DNA from: Prevotella sp. UBA2756
Lineage (GTDB): Bacteria > Bacteroidota > Bacteroidia > Bacteroidales > Bacteroidaceae
NCBI GenBank assembly: GCA_002353205.1
Contig: DEJE01000039.1
Coordinates: forward strand, 1 to 23,404
DNA: 23,404 bases
Direction of reading: 5' to 3'
Part shown: one piece after another, positions 14,281-22,529 of the stretch
Numbering within the stretch: position 1 is the first letter of the stretch
How the letters are laid out: every line of letters begins with the position of its first letter
Translations under genes and position numbers: made by a program
Notes under the pieces: generated by a model
What the model was told of the DNA's origin: nothing
What the model saw: only the letters and a program-made list of their open reading frames with translations
Database searches by the model: none

Positions 14281-15095
14281 GACAGGCGGCAACACCCATG
14301 CACAAGCCGCGCCTCACCCTGCGGGTGGGACAAGGCACATTGTCGTTCTCGATGGCCAGAGGGCGTAACAACAGCGAGGTGAGCTACGAAGCCTACGACG
14401 TGAACGGCAGCATCTCGCAGGCCGCCAACCTGCGCGAGGCTTTCAAGAACAGCCCCATGCTTGGCAATACGCAGGCCGACGACCGCGCCCTGGTGGCCGT
14501 GGACACGCCCGTGATGGTGGTCCCCGTGGAGGAATTCTCGGCCGAACAGGTGCCGACGCTCTACCGCCACACCTTCTCGAACGTGCCCGACGCACAGATG
14601 GTGATGTGGTCGGTGATACCGCAGCTGAATGCCGTGGCCGTCTTCACTGTGAACAAAGACCTGAAGATGGTCGTCGACGACCACTTCGACGACGTGAAGT
14701 GGAGCCACGTATGCATTCCCGTGTGGACGCACCTCCACCGCCGCAGCTTCACCGGCACGCACCGCAAGGTGTATGCCTTCTTCCACGAGCGGCGCGTGGA
14801 CCTGCTGTCGTTCCAGCAGAACCGCTTCCGCTTCGTCAACAGCTTCGATGCGAGCCACAGGGCCGACGTGGTCTACTTCATCCTGAACGTGTGGAAGAAC
14901 CTGGGATTCGACCAGCGGCGCGACGATATCTTCATGTGTGGCGACATTCCAGAGCGCGACCAGCTGCAGAGCGAGCTGCACCAGTATGTGCAGAACGTCT
15001 ATGTCATCAATCCCACCGCCGACTTCAACCGCTCGGCTGCCAGCAAGGTGGAGGGCATACCCTACGACCTGGCTGCTCTCTACTCGAAAGGATAG
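14256..15095 (+). CDS. DUF3822-family protein
   Basis: This 279-residue protein resembles the Bacteroidetes family DUF3822, whose biochemical function is not established. Early residues HKPRLTLRVGQGTLSFSM fit the family's start, followed by an alternating strand-helix pattern; FVNSFDASHRADVVYFILNVW near 230 and the YVINPTADFNRS stretch are conserved-looking. In family members the fold appears related to the ASKHA (actin-like ATPase) group; that comparison is from general knowledge and is not demonstrated here. There is no signal peptide or membrane segment. The frame is open from 14136, but the promoter lies at 14144-14175, so the start is at 14256 (or 14298). It is followed 24 bp later by rsmD, a pairing typical of Bacteroidetes. 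Confidence 0.75.
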   Translation: MAEAENNIGQAATPMHKPRLTLRVGQGTLSFSMARGRNNSEVSYEAYDVNGSISQAANLREAFKNSPMLGNTQADDRALVAVDTPVMVVPVEEFSAEQVPTLYRHTFSNVPDAQMVMWSVIPQLNAVAVFTVNKDLKMVVDDHFDDVKWSHVCIPVWTHLHRRSFTGTHRKVYAFFHERRVDLLSFQQNRFRFVNSFDASHRADVVYFILNVWKNLGFDQRRDDIFMCGDIPERDQLQSELHQYVQNVYVINPTADFNRSAASKVEGIPYDLAALYSKG

Positions 15096-15119
15096 AAGGA
15101 AAAGAGAAAGGAAACACGC

Positions 15120-15692
15120 ATGCGCATTATAACAGGAACATACAAAGGCCGGCATTTCGACATACCGCGCTCGTTCAAGGCCCGTCCGACGACCGACTTC
15201 GCCAAGGAGAACATCTTCAACGTGCTCGGCGGCTACCTCGACTTCGAGGGAGCCATGGCGCTCGACCTCTTCTCGGGCACGGGAAGCATCGCGCTGGAGC
15301 TGGTGTCGAGAGGCTGCACACAAGTGGTCAGCGTGGAAGCCGACCGCGACCATCACGCCTTCATCAAGCAATGCCTGAAGAAGCTGGAAACCGAGCGCTG
15401 CATCGCCATACGCGGCGACGTTTTCCGCTTCGTGAAGAGTTGCCGACAGCAGTTCGACTTCATCTTCGCCGACCCACCCTATAGTCTGCCCGAGCTGCCG
15501 CAGATACCTGAACTCATCATGAGCCGCCGTCTGCTGAAACCCGGCGGCGTGTTCGTCTTCGAGCACGGCAAGCAGAACGACTTCTCGCAGCACCCCGCCT
15601 TCGTGGAGCGCCGCGTCTATGGAAGCGTGAACTTTTCGATTTTCAGAGAAGCGGAGCCAACAAGCGGGTCACCGATTCCCACAAACGGTTGA
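15120..15692 (+). CDS. rsmD: 16S rRNA (guanine(966)-N2)-methyltransferase RsmD
   Basis: RsmD uses S-adenosylmethionine to methylate N2 of G966 in 16S rRNA during 30S assembly. The 190-residue product starts MRIITGTYKGR and has the RPTTDFAKENIFN motif at 22-34, the SAM-binding loop DLFSGTGS at 49-56, the acidic VEAD strand end at 72-75 and the catalytic DPPY at 118-121. The family usually ends soon after the FSIFRE segment; here about ten low-similarity residues follow (PTSGSPIPTNG), encoded where the gene overlaps the end of the convergent cardiolipin synthase by 50 bp. The start is supported by AAAGGA 8 bp upstream. Confidence 0.95.
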   Translation: MRIITGTYKGRHFDIPRSFKARPTTDFAKENIFNVLGGYLDFEGAMALDLFSGTGSIALELVSRGCTQVVSVEADRDHHAFIKQCLKKLETERCIAIRGDVFRFVKSCRQQFDFIFADPPYSLPELPQIPELIMSRRLLKPGGVFVFEHGKQNDFSQHPAFVERRVYGSVNFSIFREAEPTSGSPIPTNG

Positions 15693-17118
15693 TGAACGGC
15701 CTTCGGCTGAGCATCGTAGACTCATTGAGGAGCACGCTCTCGGCCTGGTCTTCCAGGAACACCGCTTTCATCCGCATCGCCAATTGGTGATCGTAGATGA
15801 AAGCATTGCTCTCGAAATTATTCTCGAAACTGCGGAAGTCGATGTTCGACGAACCGCATGTGCACAGGTTGTCGTCGCACACCAGCAGCTTGGAATGGTT
15901 GAAGCCCGCCTTGTAGAGGTAGACCTTCACGCCAGCCTGCATGATTTCGTGCACGTAAGGGCGGCTGGCCCACTCCACGAGGAGGGCATCCGTCTTCTGC
16001 GGAATCATCAGTCGGACGTCGATTCCCGACTCGGCAGCCATGCGCATGGCGAAGAGCACCGTTTCGGTGGGCAGGAAATAGGGCGTGGCCATGAAGACAT
16101 AGCGCCTGGCCTGCGAGAGGATGCGCACGTAACCCTGCATGATGTCGGGCGACGGGGCTACCGGACTGCTGGTGACAATCTGAATGATGCAGTCGTTGTG
16201 CAGCGTCTTGGATTCCGACGACTGCTCTCCGAACCATGTCAGCTCGGGATAGTAGCGTCGGCTGGAGATGAGCGTGCGGTCGACGAAGTACCAGTCGACG
16301 AGGAATGCGCGCTGGATGCCGTAGACGGCACCGCCCTGAATGCGCAGGTGGGTGTCGCGCCAGGGTTGCCCCTGCAGCTGTCCGTGCACCTTCTTCCACT
16401 TGCCCTTCACGTAGCGCGTGGCGATGTTCATGCCTCCGATGTAGCCGATGTGCCCGTCGATGACGCACATCTTGCGGTGATTGCGGTAGTTCACCTTGCT
16501 GGTGAAAGCCGGGAACTTCACCGGCATGAAGGCATGCACCTCGATGCCGCCGTCGCGCATACGCTCGAAGAAATCGTTGCTCACGTTCCAGCAGCCCACA
16601 TCGTCGTAGACAACGCGCACCTCGACGCCCTGCCGAGCCTTGGCAATGAGGGCATCGGCCACGAGGTTGCCCAGCGCGTCGTCGCTGAAGATGTAGGTGA
16701 CGAGATGGATGTGGTCGCTGGCCTGCGCAATGTCGCGCAGCAAAGCGTGCACGAAATCGTAGCCGTTGGTGAGGATGTCGACCTGGTTATCCTTGAAAGG
16801 GAGCGCCCAGTTCTGATTGACGAAGAGCGTGACGAGCGTCTGATAGTCGTCGGGAATCCTCAGGTCGCGCTGCTCGGTGAACTCCGCCATCGACCGCCGC
16901 GTGAGCATGTCGGCCGACTGCTGCGAGATGAGACGCTCCTTGCGCGTGTTCTGTCCGAAAAAGAAATAGAGGATGATGCCCACCATGGGCAGGAATACCA
17001 GCACGAGCATCCATGCCATGGTCTTCGCCGGCTGGCGATTGTCCATGAGCACGGTCAGCATCGCACCGACAACAATCAGTGCGTAGATGGTGAGGATGAG
17101 CCAATGGACATAGATCAT
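15643..17118 (-). CDS. cls: Cardiolipin synthase (phospholipase D family)
   Basis: Cardiolipin synthase condenses two phosphatidylglycerol molecules into cardiolipin and glycerol at the inner membrane. The 491-residue protein has two N-terminal membrane helices (about 5-25 and 33-53), then two PLD-type HKD motifs: HRKMCVID at 214-221 followed by GGMN, and HSKLLVCD at 408-415 followed by GSSNIDFRS. Both have complete His, Lys and Asp residues. Length matches the ClsA type. It follows queE by 53 bp with no clear promoter, so it is probably the last gene of a minus-strand unit. Its final codons overlap the end of rsmD. Confidence 0.93.
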   Translation of the reverse strand: MIYVHWLILTIYALIVVGAMLTVLMDNRQPAKTMAWMLVLVFLPMVGIILYFFFGQNTRKERLISQQSADMLTRRSMAEFTEQRDLRIPDDYQTLVTLFVNQNWALPFKDNQVDILTNGYDFVHALLRDIAQASDHIHLVTYIFSDDALGNLVADALIAKARQGVEVRVVYDDVGCWNVSNDFFERMRDGGIEVHAFMPVKFPAFTSKVNYRNHRKMCVIDGHIGYIGGMNIATRYVKGKWKKVHGQLQGQPWRDTHLRIQGGAVYGIQRAFLVDWYFVDRTLISSRRYYPELTWFGEQSSESKTLHNDCIIQIVTSSPVAPSPDIMQGYVRILSQARRYVFMATPYFLPTETVLFAMRMAAESGIDVRLMIPQKTDALLVEWASRPYVHEIMQAGVKVYLYKAGFNHSKLLVCDDNLCTCGSSNIDFRSFENNFESNAFIYDHQLAMRMKAVFLEDQAESVLLNESTMLSRRPFINRLWESVTRLLAPLL

Positions 17119-17171
17119 AGTTGATAATTATGGTAAAATGAAGGTAAAGACGTATGCTGAAGGATGGCGGA

Positions 17172-17750
17172 CTACTTGAATCCGGCCATCTTATGGGTCT
17201 GGAGCGACAGTCGCCAGCGAGGATGAGCCTTGACATACTCCACGCAAGCTTGCAGGATGCGACGGTTCTGCTCGTCGTCGCCCACGTCGCAAGGCTGTAT
17301 GTAGTAGTAATCGGCCTCGGTCTTTGGCAGCACCATGGGGCGCATCTGCCCTCCGGCACCGAAGAGCACCTTCAGTTCGCTGCACCGCGCTACCGCCACT
17401 TCGCCCTTGGGCGACACCGTGCTCCAGTCGAGATTGGCGGGCAAGGGGCGCGTGCCGTTGGTCTCCATGGCCACGGTGAAACCGGCGCGGTGCATCTCAT
17501 CGATAAGATCTTCGGTCACCTGCAACGTCGGTTCGCCACCCGTCAGCACGGCGAAGCGCGCAGGAAAGGCCAGCATGGCGTCGACAATCTGTGCGGCAGT
17601 CAGTTCGCGATAGGCGCTGAAATCGGTATCGCAGAACGGACAGCTCAGGTTGCAGCCGCTGAAACGCACGAAGACGGCGGCGCACCCCGTGTGGTGGCCT
17701 TCGCCCTGCAGGGTGTAGAAAATCTCGTTGACGCGATATGTCTGTTCCAT
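17172..17750 (-). CDS. queE: 7-carboxy-7-deazaguanine synthase
   Basis: QueE is a radical-SAM enzyme that converts 6-carboxytetrahydropterin to 7-carboxy-7-deazaguanine, the ring-contraction step of queuosine synthesis. The 192-residue protein begins YRVNEIFYTLQGEG, a QueE hallmark, and has the cluster motif CNLSCPFC with Cys 33, 37 and 40, followed by DTDF. LTGGEPTLQ and AMETNGT complete the radical-SAM core, and YYIQPCD is typical near the end. An in-frame ATG at 17795 overlaps the queD stop as ATGA, but its 15 extra residues are not family-like; coupling through it is possible. It directly follows queD, the enzyme of the preceding step. Confidence 0.94.
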   Translation of the reverse strand: MEQTYRVNEIFYTLQGEGHHTGCAAVFVRFSGCNLSCPFCDTDFSAYRELTAAQIVDAMLAFPARFAVLTGGEPTLQVTEDLIDEMHRAGFTVAMETNGTRPLPANLDWSTVSPKGEVAVARCSELKVLFGAGGQMRPMVLPKTEADYYYIQPCDVGDDEQNRRILQACVEYVKAHPRWRLSLQTHKMAGFK

Positions 17751-17791
17751 ATACCTGTTGTTTCTTTCTTGTCGGCCGTCATTAGGCGGCG

Positions 17792-18127
17792 TCATTCATC
17801 GACGACGTAGGCGGCCACGTTGCCGTCGCTCTCCTGAACCTCAGCCTTATAGCAGTGAGGCACCTGCTCTGTGCACCATCGGGCGATGTTCTCGGCCGTC
17901 GGATTGAAGGGCAACACGTCGTTGAGCACCTGATGGTCGAGAACACGCTTCACGCGACGCTTCACCTCGGTGAAGTCGACAACCATCCCGTTCTGGTCGA
18001 GTTCCTGCGAGCGACAGTAGATGGTGATGATCCAGTTGTGGCCGTGCAACCGTGTGCACTTGCTCTCATAGTCCAGTTCCAGACGGTGCGCAGCCGAGAT
18101 TTCAATGGTTTTCTTGATATAATACAC
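17792..18127 (-). CDS. queD: 6-carboxytetrahydropterin synthase QueD
   Basis: QueD makes 6-carboxy-5,6,7,8-tetrahydropterin from 7,8-dihydroneopterin triphosphate, the step before QueE. The 111-residue protein has the three zinc-binding histidines: H14 in SAAHRL and H28/H30 in RLHGHNW. It also has the catalytic Cys24, the LDHQVLND segment (63-70) and the PTAEN motif (77-81). Length is normal for bacterial QueD. The start codon is GTG, supported by a strong AAGGAG (18134-18139) six bases upstream, which is uncommon in this group. It lies 74 bp after dnaG and overlaps the region just before queE. Confidence 0.93.
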   Translation of the reverse strand: MYYIKKTIEISAAHRLELDYESKCTRLHGHNWIITIYCRSQELDQNGMVVDFTEVKRRVKRVLDHQVLNDVLPFNPTAENIARWCTEQVPHCYKAEVQESDGNVAAYVVDE

Positions 18128-18133
18128 GCTTGT

Positions 18134-18139
18134 CTCCTT
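18134..18139 (-). promoter_or_regulatory. Strong ribosome binding site fixing the queD GTG start
   Basis: CTCCTT on the plus strand is AAGGAG on the minus strand, six bases before the GTG at 18127. Most genes in the window lack a clear Shine-Dalgarno, so this one decides the start and may offset the weaker GTG codon. Confidence 0.7.
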
Positions 18140-18201
18140 TATATATAATTTAATGTAGTCATGTTTCAGAGGAACGAAAGCCCCACAACCGTCATCCGGG
18201 T

Positions 18202-20223
18202 CTAAACAACGATGCTGCTGCCCAGCTTGCGCGCCATGTTGTTGCGGATGACCTGCATGTCCTTGTACTGGCTCATCAGCTCCATCATCCGGCTCATGTC
18301 GTTGTGGGCGAGCGATATCTCGCGCTGCAACACCTTCAGCTGGTGGTCGACATAGTTCATGCGGAAGTCGAGGACAAGGTGTTCCACCTTCTGCCGGAGC
18401 GTCTCATCCTCGTTTTTCAGCTGCAGGCTTTTGCTCAGCTGCACGCTGTCGAAGAGCATTTCGGAGGCCAGACGGCTGATGTTCACGTCGGGATGACGCG
18501 TGAAATAGGCTGCCGCCTTGAAGTCCTCCTCGCCGGAATGCTCGGTAGCCTCGTTGAGGATGATGTTGAAGAGCGGGTTGCTGAACGACAGGCCGTCGGC
18601 TCCGAGATCGTAGCTGACATACTGCGCCACGGTGAGGTTGATCACACTGCCGTCTTCGGTCTCCACATCGTGATAGAGAATCTCGTCGCCATGGCGGATG
18701 ACCTGCTGGATAAGCATTCGTTCCACCGCGCTGGCCTGCTCCATCGGCGTGGCGGGGCGCAGGGGCTGGCTGACATCTTGCGAGGGAGCTATGGGCGCAT
18801 GCGGTCCGCCCGACGGTTCCACACGGTCGCCGTTGACGACCGTCTGCGCCTCTTGCATCTCGTGGACAGCACGTTCGCGCTCGCGCTCTGCTTCGCGCTG
18901 TCGTTGCTCTTTGTCGCTGCGTATCATCTTGTTCATCGTGGCGATGAGGGTATTCTCGTTGATGCCCAGCCGTTGGGCACAGTCGGTGAGATAGGTGGCA
19001 CGCACAATCTGGTCGGGGATGACGCTCACGCTGCGTATGATAGAGTTCACGGCCTCTGCTCGCTTGATGGGATCGGTGACGCCGCGCATCATCAGGTCGG
19101 TCTTGAACTGTATGAAGTCAGCCTGATGATCCTCTATAAACTGTCGGAAGTCGGCGGCCGTATGCTTGCGGGCGAACGAGTCGGGGTCGTCGCCGTCGGG
19201 CAAGAGGAGCACCTTGATGTTCATGCCCTCTTGCAGAAGCATGTCGGTGCCGCGAATAGCGGCATGAATGCCAGCAGCATCGCCGTCGTAGAGGAGCACG
19301 ATGTTGGGCGTGAAGCGGTGAAGCATGCGTATCTGCGGGAAGCTCAGCGCCGTGCCGCTGTTGGCCACGACATTCTCGATGCCGCACTGGTGCATGGCAA
19401 TGACATCGGTATAGCCCTCCACCATGTAGACGCAATTCTCCTTGGCAATGGCTTTCTTGGCCTGGTAGATGCCGTAGAGTTGCTGATCCTTGTGGTAGAT
19501 TTCCGAGTCGGGCGAGTTGACATACTTCTGCTGCACACCTTTGGTGGCTTGGTCGAGCTTGCGTCCGCCGAAACCCACCACCTTGCCGCTCATGCCGATC
19601 CACGGAAAGATGACGCGACCGGCGAAGCGATCGACCGTCTGCCCGTCTTTCTCGCGCTTGTAGCAGATGCCCGTTGCCACGAGGAACTCCTCTTTGTAAC
19701 CTTTCTGCACGGCTGTCTTCGGCAGAGCATAGCCGTCGCGCAGGTCGTAGCCAAGACGGAACTTGCGGATGATGTCGTCGCGGATGCCGCGCGAACGGAA
19801 ATAGGCCATGCCATAAGTCTGGCCGTCTTGGTGGTTGCGGAGCAAATCCTCGAAGTAGGAAGCGGCCCATTCGTTGACGATGAACATCGACTCGCGGCGG
19901 TTTTCCTGCTCACGCTCCTCGCTGGTGAGCTCTTTTTCCTTGATCTCAATATTGTATTTCTTGGCCAGCCAGCGCAGAGCTTCAGGGTAGGTCATCTGCT
20001 CGTGCTCCATGATAAAGTTCACGGGGTTGCCTCCCTTGCCGCACGAGAAGCACTTGCAGATACCTCGCGACGGCGACACATAGAACGACGGTGTGCGCTC
20101 ATTGTGGAATGGGCACAGTCCTTTGTAGTTGGCTCCGCTCTTTTTCAGCGAAACAAACTCCGACACCACTTCCACTATGTTCGCGGCGTCTAAGATTCGG
20201 TCTACTGTAGCCCTGTCAATCAT
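18202..20223 (-). CDS. dnaG: DNA primase
   Basis: DnaG synthesises RNA primers at the replication fork. The 673-residue protein has the CHC2 zinc ribbon (Cys37, His40, Cys58, Cys61), the RNA-polymerase-like core beginning near GQTYGMAYFRSRGI, and the TOPRIM domain with YMVEGYTD near 268 and LLYDGDAAG near 311, giving the conserved Glu and Asp residues. The C-terminal region carries a Gln/Glu/Arg-rich coiled linker and a helical end that would contact DnaB helicase. The frame is open 37 codons further upstream, but that segment covers the promoter; MIDRATVDRIL at 20223 matches DnaG proteins. The next genes downstream, queD-queE-cls, follow closely and may share its transcript. Confidence 0.97.
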   Translation of the reverse strand: MIDRATVDRILDAANIVEVVSEFVSLKKSGANYKGLCPFHNERTPSFYVSPSRGICKCFSCGKGGNPVNFIMEHEQMTYPEALRWLAKKYNIEIKEKELTSEEREQENRRESMFIVNEWAASYFEDLLRNHQDGQTYGMAYFRSRGIRDDIIRKFRLGYDLRDGYALPKTAVQKGYKEEFLVATGICYKREKDGQTVDRFAGRVIFPWIGMSGKVVGFGGRKLDQATKGVQQKYVNSPDSEIYHKDQQLYGIYQAKKAIAKENCVYMVEGYTDVIAMHQCGIENVVANSGTALSFPQIRMLHRFTPNIVLLYDGDAAGIHAAIRGTDMLLQEGMNIKVLLLPDGDDPDSFARKHTAADFRQFIEDHQADFIQFKTDLMMRGVTDPIKRAEAVNSIIRSVSVIPDQIVRATYLTDCAQRLGINENTLIATMNKMIRSDKEQRQREAERERERAVHEMQEAQTVVNGDRVEPSGGPHAPIAPSQDVSQPLRPATPMEQASAVERMLIQQVIRHGDEILYHDVETEDGSVINLTVAQYVSYDLGADGLSFSNPLFNIILNEATEHSGEEDFKAAAYFTRHPDVNISRLASEMLFDSVQLSKSLQLKNEDETLRQKVEHLVLDFRMNYVDHQLKVLQREISLAHNDMSRMMELMSQYKDMQVIRNNMARKLGSSIVV

Positions 20224-20231
20224 TCTGTATG

Positions 20232-20262
20232 CAAAGGTAATACAAAATGCCCACACGCCAAA
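20232..20262 (-). promoter_or_regulatory. Bacteroidetes-type promoter for dnaG
   Basis: On the minus strand TTTG (20259-20262), 19 bp, then TACCTTTG (20232-20239) is a full consensus match. The -7 box ends eight bases before the start codon, so the transcript is nearly leaderless. Confidence 0.85.
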
Positions 20263-20365
20263 ATCTAACAACCTTTTTCTGCTTTCCGAGGGGGAAAACG
20301 AGCGTCTCGACAAGTCTGGCGTGCCGTTTTTCAACCCTTTGCGAAGAAAAATTCCACTCCTTTCC

Positions 20366-20396
20366 TTGGTGCTTTGATGATTTTTTACTTATTTTG
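20366..20396 (+). promoter_or_regulatory. Weak candidate promoter for the HhH protein gene
   Basis: TTATTTTG at 20389-20396 resembles the -7 consensus with one mismatch, and TTGG at 20366-20369 stands 19 bp upstream in the -33 place. It would give a leader of about 85 nt to the start at 20486. Confidence 0.4.
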
Positions 20397-20485
20397 CATC
20401 ATCTTTCCGTCTGGGCCGAACGACTACGACAGACGACCGACAGTGCTGAATGGTCGCAGAGCCCACGTCAACCATCTATCCTGCT

Positions 20486-21463
20486 ATGGGAATAAAGGAT
20501 TTTTTCTATTTACAAAAGTCTGACCGACAGGTTGTTCTCGCCCTGCTGGTACTGATATTCATCGCTCTGGCGGTATCGGTATTCGTCGACGAAACCTATC
20601 GCGAAGCACCTGCCGCCAAGCTGAACGATTCGCAGGAAACGGCCTCGTCAGACAATAACGTCGCTGACAACCTCGCAGAAGATGAAGATGCCAAGGCTCC
20701 CGCACACCTTTTTCCCTTCGACCCCAACACGGCTGACTCGCTCGAATTCGCAAAGCTCGGGCTGAAACCATGGCAGATCAGAAGCATCAAGCGATACAGA
20801 GCCAAAGGAGGAGTGTACAGCCGACCGCAGGATTTTGCAAAGATGTATGGTCTCACCGTGGGACAATACCGCGCCCTTGAGCCTTACATTCGCATCGCAC
20901 CCGAATTCCTACCGGCTTCCACACTCTTCGAGCACGAACGCTACGACGGTTCGCATCGCGACTATGCACGCCAACAGAAAGACTACTCCGCCCATTCGAA
21001 CTCCTTGACAGCAGCAACCGAAGGAACAACACCGCCGCGCGACACCCTGCTCTACCCTCGCAAGCTGCGCATGGGCGAACAGATTCCGCTGACAACAACC
21101 GATACCACCATGTTGAAGCGCGTTCCCGGCATCGGAAGCGGATTCGCACGAGCCATTGTGGCCTACGGCAAGCGGCTGGGAGGCTATCACAGCGTGTTGC
21201 AACTGCTTGAGATCAGGAACTTCCCCGAGTCGGCTCTCGACTATTTCACGTCGCCCACCGCTCCCCAACTGCACAAGATGAATCTCAACAAGCTGTCGGT
21301 CGAACAGCTTAGGGCCCATCCTTATCTTGATTTCCACATGGCCAAAGCCATTGCCGACTACAGAAGGCTACACGGACCTCTGCACAGCCTTCACGACCTG
21401 CACCTACTGAAGGACTTCTCGACCGAAGCCATCGAACGCCTGCAACCCTACGTGGAGTTCTGA
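20486..21463 (+). CDS. Membrane-anchored helix-hairpin-helix protein
   Basis: This 325-residue protein has an N-terminal membrane anchor (residues 15-34, very hydrophobic) after a short cytoplasmic MGIKDFFYLQ, then an acidic low-complexity linker and three ComEA-like helix-hairpin-helix segments at about 79-125, 205-250 (with the hairpin PGIG at 214-217) and 265-323. Tandem HhH repeats of this kind bind DNA non-specifically. ComEA is the DNA receptor of competence systems, but this Bacteroidetes family is longer and its role is not established, so DNA uptake or envelope-linked DNA binding is inference. The start at 20486 gives the usual N-terminus; a frame start at 20450 adds 12 unconvincing residues. 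It diverges from dnaG and ends 181 bp before etfB. Confidence 0.82.
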   Translation: MGIKDFFYLQKSDRQVVLALLVLIFIALAVSVFVDETYREAPAAKLNDSQETASSDNNVADNLAEDEDAKAPAHLFPFDPNTADSLEFAKLGLKPWQIRSIKRYRAKGGVYSRPQDFAKMYGLTVGQYRALEPYIRIAPEFLPASTLFEHERYDGSHRDYARQQKDYSAHSNSLTAATEGTTPPRDTLLYPRKLRMGEQIPLTTTDTTMLKRVPGIGSGFARAIVAYGKRLGGYHSVLQLLEIRNFPESALDYFTSPTAPQLHKMNLNKLSVEQLRAHPYLDFHMAKAIADYRRLHGPLHSLHDLHLLKDFSTEAIERLQPYVEF

Positions 21464-21500
21464 CCACCCCTTCTTTCCTCTTCTCCAAATCTTTTTTCAT

Positions 21501-21545
21501 TGCACAAAAAACAAGATGTGTGCACAAAACAAGGTATTTTGTGCA
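21501..21545. promoter_or_regulatory. Inverted repeat TGCACAAAA/TTTTGTGCA upstream of the etf promoter
   Basis: TGCACAAAA (21521-21529) and TTTTGTGCA (21537-21545) are exact 9-bp inverted arms around a 7-bp spacer. A third half-site, TGCACAAAA, occurs at 21501-21509 in direct repeat with the left arm, 20 bp away. The inverted repeat ends 17 bp upstream of the -33 box, a usual place for an activator or repressor dimer. Confidence 0.5.
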
Positions 21546-21562
21546 GTTTTCAATCCATTTGT

Positions 21563-21593
21563 TTTGCTGAACAATGAAAAAAGTGTACCTTTG
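21563..21593 (+). promoter_or_regulatory. Bacteroidetes-type promoter for etfBA
   Basis: TTTG (21563-21566), exactly 19 bp, then TACCTTTG (21586-21593) matches the consensus fully. The start codon lies 51 bp beyond, giving an AT-rich leader of roughly 45 nt with no Shine-Dalgarno. Confidence 0.88.
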
Positions 21594-21644
21594 CACCGAA
21601 TTTTTCAGGAGACAATCATATATAAATTTATATAACATCATTTT

Positions 21645-22517
21645 ATGGCTTTAAAAATCGTTGTGCTGGCCAAGCAAGTGCCAGACACCAGAAACGTGGG
21701 TAAAGACGCAATGACGGCAGAAGGAACCGTCAACCGTGCCGCTTTGCCTGCCATTTTCAATCCCGAAGACTTGAACGCTCTGGAACAAGCTCTTCGTCTG
21801 AAGGAGCAGCATCCGGGCTCTACAGTAGGAATCCTCACGATGGGCCCTCCCCGTGCCGGTGAGATTATCCGTCAGGGACTCTATCGCGGTGCCGACACAG
21901 GCTGGCTCCTCACCGACCGTCTGTTTGCTGGTGCCGATACACTGGCTACATCCTATGCTCTGGCAACGGCTATCAAGAAGATTGGCGATGTTGACATCGT
22001 CATCGGCGGTCGTCAGGCCATCGACGGCGACACCGCTCAGGTAGGTCCGCAGGTGGCTCAGAAGCTGGGACTGAACCAGGTGACTTATGCCGAGGAGATT
22101 CTGAAGGTAGAAGATGGCAAAGCACTGATCCGCCGCGTCATCGACGGTGGTGTGGAGACCGTTGAGGCTCCGCTGCCCGTGGTGATTACCGTCAACGGAA
22201 GCGCTGCTCCCTGCCGTCCGCAGAACGCCAAGCTCGTGATGAAGTACAAGCGCGCCACCTGCCCGATGGAACGTCCGGCTGAAGGCACACCCTACGACAA
22301 GCTCTACGAAGAGCGTCCCTATCTGACACTCAACCAGTGGTCGGTGGCCGATGTTGACGGTGATGCCAACCAGTGCGGTCTGGCCGGTTCGCCCACGAAG
22401 GTGAAGGCCGTGAAGAACATTGTGTTCCAGGCCAAGGAGTCGAAGACGCTCACCGGCAGCGATGCCGACGTGGAGGGTATGATTAAGGAATTACTCGAAG
22501 AAAAGATTATTGGCTAA
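21645..22517 (+). CDS. etfB: Electron transfer flavoprotein subunit beta
   Basis: EtfB forms a heterodimer with EtfA that carries electrons from dehydrogenases, commonly acyl-CoA dehydrogenases, to an acceptor; in anaerobes it can take part in electron bifurcation. The 290-residue protein begins KIVVLAKQVPD, followed by NPEDLNALEQAL at 39-50, TMGPPRA near 65 and the AMP/FAD-binding segment IGGRQAIDGDTAQVGP near 120-135, all typical of EtfB. Length is slightly above the usual 250-260, as in other anaerobic Bacteroidetes EtfB proteins. It heads the operon after a full consensus promoter, with etfA 12 bp downstream. Confidence 0.95.
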   Translation: MALKIVVLAKQVPDTRNVGKDAMTAEGTVNRAALPAIFNPEDLNALEQALRLKEQHPGSTVGILTMGPPRAGEIIRQGLYRGADTGWLLTDRLFAGADTLATSYALATAIKKIGDVDIVIGGRQAIDGDTAQVGPQVAQKLGLNQVTYAEEILKVEDGKALIRRVIDGGVETVEAPLPVVITVNGSAAPCRPQNAKLVMKYKRATCPMERPAEGTPYDKLYEERPYLTLNQWSVADVDGDANQCGLAGSPTKVKAVKNIVFQAKESKTLTGSDADVEGMIKELLEEKIIG

Positions 22518-22529
22518 TAAAAGATAAAT

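Noticed and set aside
18128..18201. preQ1 riboswitch before queD
   Set aside because: The leader has AAGGAG near the start codon but lacks the C-rich loop and A-rich tail arrangement of a preQ1-I aptamer, and is short. No convincing pseudoknot could be drawn.
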